A DNA stretch of 64,000 bases from Saccharopolyspora shandongensis (GCF_900106995.1 NZ_FNOK01000021.1:62001-126000), one strand, 5' to 3'; positions 46,955 to 55,746 are shown, counted from the first letter of the stretch. A program made the numbers and translations. Notes: generated by a model not told the origin, from the sequence alone.

Positions 46955-47213
46955 CAGACCTCCGATCTTGCTAACCGTCCAGCAGCAACTGGAAAAGCGT
47001 CTGTCCGAAGGGCTGGGCGAACAGACCTGGCGCGAATCCGGGCTCGGCGCCCCCACCGACATCGACACGCTCCACCAGCGCATCAACCAGCTCGAGCAGC
47101 ACAACCTCGACCTGCAGCAGCAACTCGACGAACGCGCCGACGATCTTGCCGCCGCCCGCGCCACCAACCGCGAACTCATGACCCGGTTCAACACATCAAC
47201 CCAGCCCCGGTAG
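46955..47213 (+). pseudogene. Fragment of a recombinase-associated coiled-coil protein (DUF6262-like)
   Basis: The sequence LTVQQQLEKRLSEGLGEQTW then RESGLGAPTDIDTLHQRIN and LEQHNLDLQQQLDERADDLAAARATNRELM resembles the C-terminal part of the small coiled-coil proteins encoded with Tn554-type tyrosine recombinases. The N-terminal part and the recombinases are missing, so this is a leftover of an excised or decayed element. It begins just after the serine hydrolase stop. Confidence 0.5.
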
Positions 47214-47368
47214 CAGGGTCCGAGCCGGCGCCTGTCGACTCGTGGCAACCGCCCCGAAGGAGGGCCAGCTGTAGTCAGTGTTACGGATCGTGTGCGCGTG
47301 CTCCTTTGTGGAGTGGGCGTGAGTGAGTTCATAGAGCCCGCGCCGCGGTCGCGAGTAGGTTCTTGAGC

Positions 47369-48232
47369 ATGGAGAACGGCGGACCCAGCCGGACAGCGCT
47401 CGTCACCGCGTACGCCCGCGCCTATCACCAGATCGCTGACCGACCACAGATCTTCACCGACCCCCTGGCGGCACGTCTGCTCGGCGTCACCGCAGAGGAA
47501 CTGACAGAATTGGGCACGTCCACAACCGATCTCCTCGGTGCCGGGGCAAGCGATCGGCCCCGCCGCCTGTTCTTCGCCGCCCGTGCCCGCTTCGCCGAGG
47601 ACGCCGTGGCCGCGGCCATCGCCGCTGGTGTGCGGCAGGTCGTGATCCTCGGCGCGGGCCTGGACACCTTCGCCTATCGCAATCCGCGCCCGGACTTGCG
47701 CGTCTTCGAGGTCGACCACCCCGCCACCCAAGCGTGGAAACGCGAACGCCTTGCTACGACCGGGATCGACCGCCCTGAGACGTTGACCTTCGTGCCGGTC
47801 GATTTCGAAACCCGGACGCTGGCAGCTGGATTGGAATCCGCCGGATTCAAACGGACGGACCCGGCCGTATTCGTGTGGCTCGGTGTCGTCTTCTACCTGA
47901 CCCCGAACGCCGCCCACGCCACCCTCGAATACATCGCTGGTCAAGCCCAGCCGGTCGAGGTGGTCTTCGACTACCTGCAGCCTGCGGCCACCGACGAGGA
48001 TCGTGCGTACCAGCGGGCACGTGCCGATCGGCTGGCCGGCGCCGGCGAACCCTTGTTCAGCTACTCCACACCGGACGACATCGCCGCACAGCTGCACGCC
48101 CTCGGGTTCACCGGTATCGAAGACCACTCCGCCCCGGACCTCGTCGCCGGCTACCTCCACGGATCCGCAGGATTCGAGGGCGAACCACCCCGCGCACTGC
48201 GCGCGATCCGCATACTGCGCGCGAGCCGCTGA
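47369..48232 (+). CDS. Class I SAM-dependent methyltransferase, TIGR00027 (PPM-like) family
   Basis: 287 residues. ARFAEDAVAAAIAAGVRQVVILGAGLDTFAYR is the characteristic motif of this actinobacterial family, followed by FEVDHPATQAWKRERL and VWLGVVFYLTP. It resembles leucine carboxyl methyltransferase-fold enzymes and acts as an O-methyltransferase; substrate unknown. ATG 47369 is chosen over TTG 47363. Stand-alone gene between two broken-gene regions. The gap 47214-47368 holds nothing recognisable. Confidence 0.9.
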   Translation: MENGGPSRTALVTAYARAYHQIADRPQIFTDPLAARLLGVTAEELTELGTSTTDLLGAGASDRPRRLFFAARARFAEDAVAAAIAAGVRQVVILGAGLDTFAYRNPRPDLRVFEVDHPATQAWKRERLATTGIDRPETLTFVPVDFETRTLAAGLESAGFKRTDPAVFVWLGVVFYLTPNAAHATLEYIAGQAQPVEVVFDYLQPAATDEDRAYQRARADRLAGAGEPLFSYSTPDDIAAQLHALGFTGIEDHSAPDLVAGYLHGSAGFEGEPPRALRAIRILRASR

Positions 48233-48419
48233 GGATTGCCTGCCGCGCCTACTTGCACCACATCTGTCGCGACGGCTAGCACGAATATGCCAGAAAGGGG
48301 CCGTGGCCGCGCGTAATCGCTGCGACCGCTCCGCCGCGGACATCTCTCCGGTCTGTGGTGGCCTGCGTGGCCTGCCTCCGCTTGTGACGGTCGTCGGCAG
48401 CTTGGACGTCCTGCTGGAG

Positions 48420-48545
48420 GACAACGGGTAGGTGAGGAAGAGCCGCTGCACGCCCGCGACGGCGCGGCGCACGTCGTCCGCGCTGGCGGCGTCGCCGCGG
48501 AACACCTCGCCACGGACCTCGCCCAGCGCGTCGGCACGGGTCTGG
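48420..48545 (-). pseudogene. NmrA-like NAD(P)-binding protein fragment
   Basis: The minus strand reads ADALGEVRGEVFRGDAASADDVRRAVAGVQRLFLTYPL, which fits the early part of NmrA/SDR-a proteins (...GvevvrGDl.dp.sl..Al.GVdrvFl). The GxxGxxG motif before it and everything after it are missing or out of frame. The rest of 48233-48672 contains no supportable gene. Confidence 0.45.
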
Positions 48546-48672
48546 GAGCGAGAAATTCGGGCAGCATGTCGACCCGGCGGGACCTATATGCGGGCGCCGC
48601 TTGCCCGCGCGGCGGCGCACTCGCGACGCTCGGCGTGTTGATTCTCCACACTTCCGAGAGGAACAAACGTTC

Positions 48673-48909
48673 ATGCCGAGGAAGCTCATTGTGGGCGCCG
48701 TTGCCGCCGGTGTTGTCCTGGCCGGAGCCACTGCCACCGCATCTGCCGCGCCTGCGACTGGCAATGTGGAAATTTGTGTCGATGGCGGCACGGACTACTC
48801 GGCGGTCCTTCAGCGGCCGAGCCGCGGCAACCTGGAGACCGCGGTCACCTTCCCCGGCAAGTGCAGCTCGTGGGGGCCCGAAGACGTATCCGCCGGGCTG
48901 ACGCGATGA
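48673..48909 (+). CDS. Small secreted protein upstream of the cyclodipeptide synthase
   Basis: 78 residues with a clear signal peptide: MPRKLIVGAVAAGVVLAGATATASA, cut probably after ASA. The mature part is about 53 residues with two Cys (EICVDGG and FPGKCSSWG), which could form one disulfide. No known domain recognised; resembles short actinobacterial secreted proteins of unknown function. ATG 48673 is preceded by GAGAGGAAC. Its TGA overlaps the synthase ATG as ATGA, so the two are co-translated, which is an unusual partner for this enzyme family. Confidence 0.75.
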   Translation: MPRKLIVGAVAAGVVLAGATATASAAPATGNVEICVDGGTDYSAVLQRPSRGNLETAVTFPGKCSSWGPEDVSAGLTR

Positions 48910-49712
48910 GGGACTGGAGGCTCGCCCCGGAACACGACTCGGCGCTGCCGGTTGAGGAGGACGGCTGTCATCGGTGGCGGCCGTTCACCGGCAATTGCGC
49001 CCGCCTCATCGAGCGTGGCCGGCACCTGGCGTTCGCGGTGTCGCCCGGCAACGGGTACTTCTCGGAAGACCGCATCGTGAGCATGGTCGAGTGGGGCTGC
49101 GCGCGGTTCCGCGCGGTGGATCTGGTCACCGCCGATGTGCCGATGGTGGCCTGTACCTACCTCGGCCGGGGCTATGCGGAGAGGCACGCGCGGCAACGGG
49201 CCAAGCGGGACGTGCGGCAGATGGAGAACCGGATCGGCCGTGCCCTCGCCCGCGTCGACCACCACGGCGCGGCCGTGCGGGTCCGCTACTTCGACCACGC
49301 GATCGGCCAACCCGGCTATGCGCGGGTCCGCGCTGAGATCGCCCGGGCGCGGCGGGACGACCCCGCGTTCGCGGCCACCTGCCGCCGGATGGTGCTCGAC
49401 GTGCTCACCGCCCGCATGCCCGACGGCTGGCAACCTGACCCGGCGCAGCTGGCGGCCGGCGCGGAGTACCTGGACATGGAGCTGCCCTGGTTCGCCGACA
49501 CCCCGGGCGTGCTGGGCGTGGCCGAGTCGGTCATGGTCTACCGGGTGGTGCCCGCCTTCGCCCCGTATCTCTACCCGAGCGGCGGCGTCAGCCCCGACCA
49601 CCAAGGGTTCATGCTCCTGGAGGCCCTGGACGCGCTGGAGGGCGCCGACGGCGGCCCGGGCGGGGCCGCGATGGCCCAACCCCGCGCGGCCGGGGCGGTC
49701 AGCGGTGCGTAG
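48906..49712 (+). CDS. tRNA-dependent cyclodipeptide synthase
   Basis: 268 residues. Aligned by eye to AlbC-type enzymes: RHLAFAVSPGNGYFSEDRI carries nucleophile Ser46 and Asn49 (AlbC Ser37, Asn40); EYLDMELPWFADTPGV carries Tyr188 and Glu192 (AlbC Tyr178, Glu182); Tyr212 matches Tyr202. Spacing between all of these equals AlbC. The residue after Tyr212 is Arg213, where the two known subfamilies have His (NYH) or Pro (XYP). The enzyme joins two aminoacyl-tRNAs into a diketopiperazine. Next gene is a broken FAD oxidoreductase, perhaps the former tailoring enzyme. Product not predictable. Confidence 0.92.
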   Translation: MRDWRLAPEHDSALPVEEDGCHRWRPFTGNCARLIERGRHLAFAVSPGNGYFSEDRIVSMVEWGCARFRAVDLVTADVPMVACTYLGRGYAERHARQRAKRDVRQMENRIGRALARVDHHGAAVRVRYFDHAIGQPGYARVRAEIARARRDDPAFAATCRRMVLDVLTARMPDGWQPDPAQLAAGAEYLDMELPWFADTPGVLGVAESVMVYRVVPAFAPYLYPSGGVSPDHQGFMLLEALDALEGADGGPGGAAMAQPRAAGAVSGA

Positions 49713-49756
49713 ACGCGGTGCGCCCGCCGGTCGGGGCGCTGGATCGAGGAGGCCTG

Positions 49757-49827
49757 ATGGGCGCGAGGCACGACCACGCCGTCGTGATCGGGGCGGGCAT
49801 CGCCGGCCTGCTGGCGGCCCCCCAGGC
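49757..49827 (+). pseudogene. FAD oxidoreductase, N-terminal stub
   Basis: ATG 49757, with GGAGG upstream, opens with MGARHDHAVVIGAGIAGLLAA, the FAD-binding start of class A monooxygenases or tryptophan-halogenase-like flavoproteins. After LLAA the reading becomes PQAPAATRKPP and loses similarity; a 108-bp inverted-repeat element begins 70 bases further on. It follows the cyclodipeptide synthase in the same direction and may be a lost tailoring enzyme. Confidence 0.6.
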
Positions 49828-49897
49828 GCCCGCTGCGACGCGCAAACCACCGGTCCGATCCGACCTGGCGAGCAGGTCGGCAGTGGCCTCGAACCCG

Positions 49898-50005
49898 GTA
49901 CCGCTCGAAAAGTCATCGCTGCACGTCAAGCCGCGTACCGGTACTCGTTGATGAGTCCATTGAGGACCCGGGCCTGACCAGGCGCCACGACTTTTCGAGC
50001 GGTAC
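49898..50005. mobile_element. MITE-like element, 108 bp, with 17-bp terminal inverted repeats
   Basis: GTACCGCTCGAAAAGTC (49898-49914) is the exact reverse complement of 49989-50005; allowing one mismatch the match extends to 21 bp. Between them, the minus strand reads QARVLNGLINEYRYAA and stop, the C-terminus of an integrase-type transposase. This is an internally deleted insertion sequence. It lies just downstream of the truncated flavoprotein gene and just before the GntR stop, so it may have caused or followed the truncation. No clear target duplication was found. Confidence 0.65.
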
Positions 50006-50027
50006 AGGGGTATCTGCCGGCTGACGG

Positions 50028-50813
50028 TCAGCGTGGTGCTCTGCGTCGGGCGAGGGAGCTGACCGTGGCCGAGTTGTGGACGGTGAAGGAGACGGTTCCG
50101 GGGAGGAAACGGTCCTCCGACCACAGCAGGGGTGTGCCGGTGGGGTCGGTGGCCCGGCGGACTTCGCGGAGAAGGCCGGCGCCCTCGGCGCAGCCCAGCA
50201 GGCGGGCGTCGGTCTCATCGGCAGCGACGATGTCGATGGTGTGCTCACTGTCGGCGAAGACGACGCCGGACGCATCGAGGGCGCCGGTGTGCGAGAGCGA
50301 ATCCGGCGCCAGGGTTTCGATGACCTCACCGACCCGTACCGGGTAGACGGTGCGTTCAAGCATGACCGGAACGCGTCCGAGGAACCTGAGACGGAGCACT
50401 TCGGTGATGTCGTTCCCCGGATCGAGCTGCAGGCGCTCTCCCTCAACCGCAGTCGCCGCGCGAACGCGAGCATGGATGGTCCGGGCGCTGGGTTCCTCGC
50501 CCAGGGAGCGTGCCCAGTTGGTGAAACTCAGCAGTTCATGGAAGCTCTGGGTACGCGCGGTCCCCAGGATCACCCGCCGGGTTCCCCTGCGGGAGGTGAC
50601 CAGCCCATTCGCTCGAAGCAGCGCCAGGGCATTGCGAACGGTGCCGCGGGAGACCCCGTACTGCTCCGCGAGACTCTCCTCGCTGGGCAGGCGCCCGTCG
50701 TTGCCGAACTTTCCTGCCTCAATCGCGCGACGCATGTCGGCTGCCAACTTTTGATACCGAACGGCACCTGCCTCGCTCCGCTTGCCGTTCCCTTCGGCTG
50801 TTTCGCTGACCAT
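50028..50813 (-). CDS. GntR/HutC-family regulator with UTRA domain
   Basis: 261 residues. N-terminal winged HTH (RYQKLAADMRRAIEAGKFGNDGRLPSEESLAEQYGVSRGTVRNALALLRANGLV) and a UTRA ligand domain (NDITEVLRLRFLGRVPVMLERTVYPV ... PLLWSEDRFLPGTVSFTV). ATG 50813 is preferred to 50903. It is divergent from the ABC importer operon with 164 bases between starts; TTGTATAGCCAA at about 50950-50962 is in the place for an operator. PhnF-type HutC regulators control organophosphonate genes, consistent with the operon content. Confidence 0.9.
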   Translation of the reverse strand: MVSETAEGNGKRSEAGAVRYQKLAADMRRAIEAGKFGNDGRLPSEESLAEQYGVSRGTVRNALALLRANGLVTSRRGTRRVILGTARTQSFHELLSFTNWARSLGEEPSARTIHARVRAATAVEGERLQLDPGNDITEVLRLRFLGRVPVMLERTVYPVRVGEVIETLAPDSLSHTGALDASGVVFADSEHTIDIVAADETDARLLGCAEGAGLLREVRRATDPTGTPLLWSEDRFLPGTVSFTVHNSATVSSLARRRAPR

Positions 50814-50977
50814 CCGCCCAAGGTACCCCGTTGTGTCTCTTTGCCTTGCGGATGCACGTTTTTCCATCGACTGCCCGCCGACAGTTCCTCCTCTCGCACC
50901 CATCCGTTCACCGGCATGACACCCGGCCCGGCGACAGTGGGAGCTGCAACTTGTATAGCCAACTTTGGGAGACTTGG

Positions 50978-52129
50978 ATGAAGGCGACCCTCCGCCGCGT
51001 CAGCGCCATCGGTGCCGCGGCCCTGCTGCTGTCCGGGCTGGCTGCGTGTTCGTCCGGGAATGGCGCCTCGGATTCAATGGATGGCGCCACTAACTGGCGC
51101 ACCGTGACTTCGGTCGAAGAAGGCGGCGGCATGGATGCCCTGATCGCCGCTGCGAAGAAGGAAGGGAAGCTGAACGCCATCGCGCTTCCGAAGGACTGGG
51201 CCAACTACGGCGAGGTCATCTCCACCTTCGAGAAGAAGTACGGCGTCAAGGTCGAGGTCGAGAACCCGGATGCCTCCAGTCAGGACGAGATCACCGCGGT
51301 GTCTTCCCGCAAGGGCCAGGAACGCTCGCCGGACGTCATCGACGTCGGGCACGATTTCGACGTCGCTGCTGCGAAACAAGGCCTGCTCGCCCCGTACAAG
51401 GTGACGTCCTTCGGCAAGATCCCGGACTCGCAGAAGGAGGCCACGGGTCTCTGGTACAACGACATGGGCGGCTATGTCTCCATCGGCTGCGATGCCGGTC
51501 GCGTGGCGAAGTGCCCCACCAAGTTCTCGGAGCTCCTGGACCCGCAGTACAAGGGCAAGATCGCGCTCACGGGCAACCCGGTGGAGTCCGCTTCCGCTTT
51601 CGGTGCCGTGTTCGCCGCCGCTCTCGCGAACGGCGGGTCCTTCGACAACATCAAGCCCGGCATCGACTTCTTCGCGAAGCTGAAGCAGGTCGGCAACTTC
51701 AACCCTGTCGAGGCGACACCCGCGACGATGGAAAAGGGCGAGACGCCCATCGCCGTCGTCTGGGACTACCGCAACGCGGCTTACTCCGATGAGCTGAAGG
51801 CCAAGGGGATCGAGTGGAAGGTCGCCATCCCCGAAGACGGAGTTTTCGCGCAGTACTACTCCCAGGCGATCGTCAAGTGGGCGCCGCACCCGGCCGCCGC
51901 TCGCCTGTGGCAGGAATTCCTGTACAGCACCGAGGGGCAGAATCTCTGGCTGAAGGGCTACGCCCGCCCCGTGCTGCTGCCCGTCATGGTCGCCGACGGC
52001 ACGGTGGACAAGAGCTCGCTCGACCGCCTGCCTCAGGTCAATGAGGACAAGGTTTCCTTCCCGACGGAGGCTCAGGGCCAGGCGGCCAAGACCGCAGTGT
52101 CCAATGACTGGGCGAAGGCCGTCTCCTGA
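50978..52129 (+). CDS. ABC importer substrate-binding lipoprotein (AfuA/PhnS-like)
   Basis: 383 residues. Lipoprotein signal with lipobox LSGLAACSS, then a family 1 binding-protein fold (ALIAAAKKEGKLNAIALPKDWANYGEVISTFEKKYGVKVEVENPDASSQDE; TPIAVVWDYRNAAY). The group includes Fe3+, hexose-phosphate (AfuA) and 2-aminoethylphosphonate (PhnS) binders. With a HAD hydrolase and a phosphatase-superfamily enzyme in the same operon, an organophosphate or phosphonate ligand is more likely than iron. ATG 50978 has TTTGGGAG upstream. Head of a six-gene operon. Confidence 0.9.
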   Translation: MKATLRRVSAIGAAALLLSGLAACSSGNGASDSMDGATNWRTVTSVEEGGGMDALIAAAKKEGKLNAIALPKDWANYGEVISTFEKKYGVKVEVENPDASSQDEITAVSSRKGQERSPDVIDVGHDFDVAAAKQGLLAPYKVTSFGKIPDSQKEATGLWYNDMGGYVSIGCDAGRVAKCPTKFSELLDPQYKGKIALTGNPVESASAFGAVFAAALANGGSFDNIKPGIDFFAKLKQVGNFNPVEATPATMEKGETPIAVVWDYRNAAYSDELKAKGIEWKVAIPEDGVFAQYYSQAIVKWAPHPAAARLWQEFLYSTEGQNLWLKGYARPVLLPVMVADGTVDKSSLDRLPQVNEDKVSFPTEAQGQAAKTAVSNDWAKAVS

Positions 52130-53052
52130 TGACGACTGCCACACCCACCGTCATCGCCGATGCGCCCAGCGTGTCGGGGCGCCAGGAGCCCCAGGCGCCC
52201 CGGCGCCGAGGCCGCAGGCCTGCCACCGGCTGGCTCGGCGTCGCCCCTCTGATGGCCTTCGCCGTGATCGTGCTCGGCCTGCCTGTGGCGGCCATGGCCG
52301 TCGGCTCAGTCACCATCACGACCGACACCGGCGCCACCGAGTTCACCGGAGCCAACTTCGCCGCCTCCTTCGACGGTCCGTATCTGGAGAGCCTGCTGGG
52401 AAGCGTCAAGCTCTCCGCGCTCTCCGCCTTCATCGCGACCGTCGTCAGCCTGCCGATCGCCTATGCCATCGTCACCTCGCGTTTCCGTGGGTTGCGTGAA
52501 GCGGTGCTCTCGGCTTCCGGCGTGATCGCGAACTTCGGCGGCGTACCCCTCGCCTTCGCCTTCGTCGCCACCCTGGGCAATGCCGGCGTCCTCACCGGAT
52601 ACTTCGGTCTCGCGGACAAAGGCTGGAGCCTGTACTCCTTCTGGGGACTGGCGATCGTCTACCTGTACTTCCTCATCCCGCTCATGGTGCTCACCTTGAC
52701 GCCGGCACTGGACGGCCTCAAACCCCAATGGCGGGAGGCCGCGCAGAACAACCGCGCCACCGGCTTCCAGTACTGGCGGCATGTGGCCTTCCCCATCCTG
52801 TTCCCGACGCTGCTCAGCGGCTTCGTTCTGCTGTTCGGCAGCGCCTTCAGCGCCTACGCGACGGCTGCCGCCATGGTGGGGAGCTCCATCCCCCTGGTGA
52901 CCGTGAAGATCGCCTCGGCATTGACTGGTGACGTCCTCGTGGGCCAGGGCAATGTCGCCCTCGCGCTCGGCATGAACATGATCATCGTGGCCGGGATCGT
53001 CATGGGCATCCAGCTCCTGCTGCAGCGGAGGAGTTCGAAATGGCTGTCCTGA
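52129..53052 (+). CDS. ABC importer permease (first)
   Basis: 307 residues with six predicted membrane segments. The cytoplasmic EAA loop DGLKPQWREAAQNNRATGFQYWRHVAFPILFP is intact. Belongs to the AfuB/PotB/CysT-like permease group. The start overlaps the binding-protein stop by one base; the end overlaps the second permease by 13 bases. Pairs with the second permease to form the translocation channel. Confidence 0.92.
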   Translation: MTTATPTVIADAPSVSGRQEPQAPRRRGRRPATGWLGVAPLMAFAVIVLGLPVAAMAVGSVTITTDTGATEFTGANFAASFDGPYLESLLGSVKLSALSAFIATVVSLPIAYAIVTSRFRGLREAVLSASGVIANFGGVPLAFAFVATLGNAGVLTGYFGLADKGWSLYSFWGLAIVYLYFLIPLMVLTLTPALDGLKPQWREAAQNNRATGFQYWRHVAFPILFPTLLSGFVLLFGSAFSAYATAAAMVGSSIPLVTVKIASALTGDVLVGQGNVALALGMNMIIVAGIVMGIQLLLQRRSSKWLS

Positions 53053-53891
53053 CCGGCTCACGCCCGGCACCGACCAAGAAATCCCGACTCGGCCCCAACG
53101 TCGTCCTCACCGCCGCCGGGGTCTACTTCCTGGTCCCCATCCTCTGCGCACTGGCCTTCACCTTCGGGTTCGGCGACCCTCGCCAGACGCCCAGCCTGGA
53201 CGCCTACACCGCGATCTTCACCACCGAAGGGCTCGCTGGAAGCCTCGGCCTGACACTGCTCCTGGCAGCCGCCACGATCCTGCTCGTCTTCGGCCTGCTG
53301 CTCCCGGCCCTGCTCGCCGTACGCCTTGCCGTCCCCCGCGCGAAAGCCGTGGTCGCAGTCGTCTGCATGCTCCCGCTCGTCGTCCCGGCGGTGGCTCTCG
53401 GTGCCGGAATCACCACGGTCCTGCGCTGGGGAACCGACTGGCTCTATGACACCCCGGGGTTTCCCGTGCTTGCGGCCCTCCAGCAGCCCGATTTCCCGCT
53501 GATCCTGGTGCTTGCCCATACGCTCATGGCCCTGCCGCTGGCCTACGTCACCCTGGAATCCGGACTGAATGCGATCGACTTGAAGGTTCTGGTCGAGGCC
53601 GCGCGGTCCTGCCGGGCGTCCTGGCCCCGGGCCCTGTTCCTCGTGATCCTCCCGAACCTCCGGGAAGCCTTGCTGAACACCGCTTTCCTGACCATCGCCC
53701 TGGTCCTCGGGGAATACGCCGTCTCCGCACTGCTCGGTTTCCAGCCCTTCGCCGTCTGGACTGTTGCGATCAGCGGTGCCCACGCCCAGCTGTCCGTCGC
53801 CGTCTCCATGGTCGGCCTGATCGGCACCTGGCTCATCCTCCTCGCGGTAGCGAAGCTCGGCCGCTCCAAAGCGTCCAAGGAGTCTCATTGA
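53040..53891 (+). CDS. ABC importer permease (second)
   Basis: 283 residues with six membrane segments and the EAA loop NAIDLKVLVEAARSCRASWPRALFLVILP. PotC/CysW-like. Overlaps the first permease at its start and the ATPase at its end. Two distinct permeases plus one ATPase is the standard make-up for this importer class. Confidence 0.92.
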   Translation: MAVLTGSRPAPTKKSRLGPNVVLTAAGVYFLVPILCALAFTFGFGDPRQTPSLDAYTAIFTTEGLAGSLGLTLLLAAATILLVFGLLLPALLAVRLAVPRAKAVVAVVCMLPLVVPAVALGAGITTVLRWGTDWLYDTPGFPVLAALQQPDFPLILVLAHTLMALPLAYVTLESGLNAIDLKVLVEAARSCRASWPRALFLVILPNLREALLNTAFLTIALVLGEYAVSALLGFQPFAVWTVAISGAHAQLSVAVSMVGLIGTWLILLAVAKLGRSKASKESH

Positions 53892-55018
53892 CGCCCACCA
53901 TCGGCTCCCGGCCCCCAGCTGCCACCTGCAGCGCGGGCCTGGAGTTCCGCGAACTGCGCCGGTCCTTCGGCGCCACCACGGCCCTCGACGGACTCAGCCT
54001 CACGATCAACCCCGGCGAGATGCTCGCCCTCCTCGGCCCTTCCGGCTGCGGGAAAACCACGGCGCTGCGCATGGTCGCCGGTTTCGAGCGGCCTGACTCC
54101 GGCGAGGTCCTGGTGGACGGCCGCGACATCACGGGTCTCCCCGCACACCGCCGTGACGTCGGCATGGTGTTCCAGTCCTACAGCCTCTTCCCCCACCTCA
54201 CCGCCGCCGACAACGTCGCTTTCGGAATGCGCATGCAAGGCGTCCCCAGCGCAAAGCGCCGGGCCCGGGCCCACGAACTCCTCGAACTCGTCGGACTGCC
54301 CACCCAGGCCCGCCGCTACCCACGGCAACTCTCCGGCGGCCAGCAGCAACGGGTGGCCCTCGCCCGTGCCCTCGCCCTGGAGCCCCGGATGCTGCTGCTG
54401 GATGAGCCACTCTCCGCCCTCGACGCGAAGGTTCGGCAGTCCCTGCGCGACGAGATTCGCCGTCTCCAGCTGGACCTGGGCATCACCACTCTGTTCGTCA
54501 CCCACGACCAGGAAGAGGCACTGTCCATATCGGACCGCGTGGCCGTCATGCGGGCAGGCAGCCTGGAACATTGCGCCACACCGGACGAGCTGTACAACGC
54601 ACCTGCCACCCCCTTCGTCGCCGAGTTCGTCGGCACCATGAGCCGCCTGCCCGGCCGTCTCAACAGCGACGGCACCCAGGTGGACGTCCTGGACCTCACC
54701 CGCCCTGTCCAGGCACACCTCCCCGCCCGGAGCGGCAGCGCGGCCACCGCGCACGACACCCGCGACATCGACGTCCTCGTCCGGCCCGAAGCCCTCGCTG
54801 TCAGCGCTGCCCCGGGAAGCCGGTCACAAGTCGTGGCCGCGTCCTTCCGGGGAGCGACGACGCGTCTCACGGTGCGCCTGGACAGTGGCCAGGAAGCCCT
54901 CGCCGATGTCCCCACCGCCGTGGCGTCCACCGTTCCGGTCGGTTCGCGTGTCCGGCTCAGCCTCCCGGAACGCCCCGTCCTGATCGACCAGGCCAGGGAG
55001 AAGGAGGCCGCCGCATGA
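53888..55018 (+). CDS. ABC importer ATPase (PotA/FbpC-like)
   Basis: 376 residues. Walker A GPSGCGKT at 50-57, Q-loop (MVFQSYSLFPHLT), signature LSGGQQQRVALARAL, Walker B LLLDEPLSALD, and a C-terminal TOBE regulatory domain from about 285. Start appears to be TTG 53888, overlapping the permease stop; an ATG is absent near the conserved start, so this is a rare but supported TTG start. Closes the transporter part of the operon. Confidence 0.93.
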   Translation: MTPTIGSRPPAATCSAGLEFRELRRSFGATTALDGLSLTINPGEMLALLGPSGCGKTTALRMVAGFERPDSGEVLVDGRDITGLPAHRRDVGMVFQSYSLFPHLTAADNVAFGMRMQGVPSAKRRARAHELLELVGLPTQARRYPRQLSGGQQQRVALARALALEPRMLLLDEPLSALDAKVRQSLRDEIRRLQLDLGITTLFVTHDQEEALSISDRVAVMRAGSLEHCATPDELYNAPATPFVAEFVGTMSRLPGRLNSDGTQVDVLDLTRPVQAHLPARSGSAATAHDTRDIDVLVRPEALAVSAAPGSRSQVVAASFRGATTRLTVRLDSGQEALADVPTAVASTVPVGSRVRLSLPERPVLIDQAREKEAAA

Positions 55019-55746
55019 TGCCGCACCAGGACACCACCGCCCTGCCCGACGGCGCGCAGGCTCGCACGGCACCGGAAAGCGCCGGAATGGCTCTGCCCGC
55101 AGCTGTGCTCTTCGACATGGACGGAACCCTCGTGGACACCGAACGGCTGTGGTGGGACGCCGTCGAGACGGTGGCCCGCAACCTAGGCAGGACGCTCGGG
55201 CCGGAGGACCGGCCTGATGTCGTGGGGCGCCCGTCCCAGCACACGGCCGCGTACCTTGCGTCCACGACGGCCACCCCGCCGTCCGCCGGCGCACTCGCCA
55301 CACGGCTCGACGAGACCTTCACAGCCCTCGTGGCCCAGGAGGTCGTGCCCAGGCCAGGAGCCCTGCAGCTCCTCCACCTCCTGGCTGGGCAGGGGATCCC
55401 AGCAGCCATCGTGTCGGCCTCGCCCCACCGCGTGGTGGAGCTGGTCCGGGAACGGCTCGGCCGTGAGCTGTTCACGCTCATCGTGGCCTTCGAGGACACC
55501 ACCGTCTCGAAGCCTGCCCCTGATCCCTACCTGGAGGCCGCGCGCAGGCTGGGAGCCCAGCCTGCCGAGTGCGTGGTGGTGGAGGACTCGCCCGTTGGCC
55601 TCGCCGCAGCGGAGGCAGCCGGCTGCCCCGTCGTAGTCGTACCCTCCACCGTCCCGATCGACGCCGCCCCCGGCCGCACGATCATCACTTCCCTCGAAGA
55701 GGTCACGCTCCCGCTCCTGGCACAGGCAAGGGGCTCCGAGCGATGA
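55015..55746 (+). CDS. HAD-superfamily hydrolase (beta-phosphoglucomutase/phosphonatase-like)
   Basis: 243 residues. Nucleophile Asp34 and acid Asp36 in VLFDMDGTLVDTERLWWDAVE, motif II Ser in PAAIVSASPH, and motif III/IV in EDTTVSKPAPDPYLEAARRLG and VVEDSPVGLAAAEAAGC. The first 25 residues before the domain are disordered-looking. ATG 55015 overlaps the ATPase stop; ATG 55018 is equivalent. In this operon it may dephosphorylate the imported compound or its breakdown product. Phosphonoacetaldehyde hydrolase-specific residues are not evident, so the exact substrate stays open. Confidence 0.88.
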   Translation: MMPHQDTTALPDGAQARTAPESAGMALPAAVLFDMDGTLVDTERLWWDAVETVARNLGRTLGPEDRPDVVGRPSQHTAAYLASTTATPPSAGALATRLDETFTALVAQEVVPRPGALQLLHLLAGQGIPAAIVSASPHRVVELVRERLGRELFTLIVAFEDTTVSKPAPDPYLEAARRLGAQPAECVVVEDSPVGLAAAEAAGCPVVVVPSTVPIDAAPGRTIITSLEEVTLPLLAQARGSER

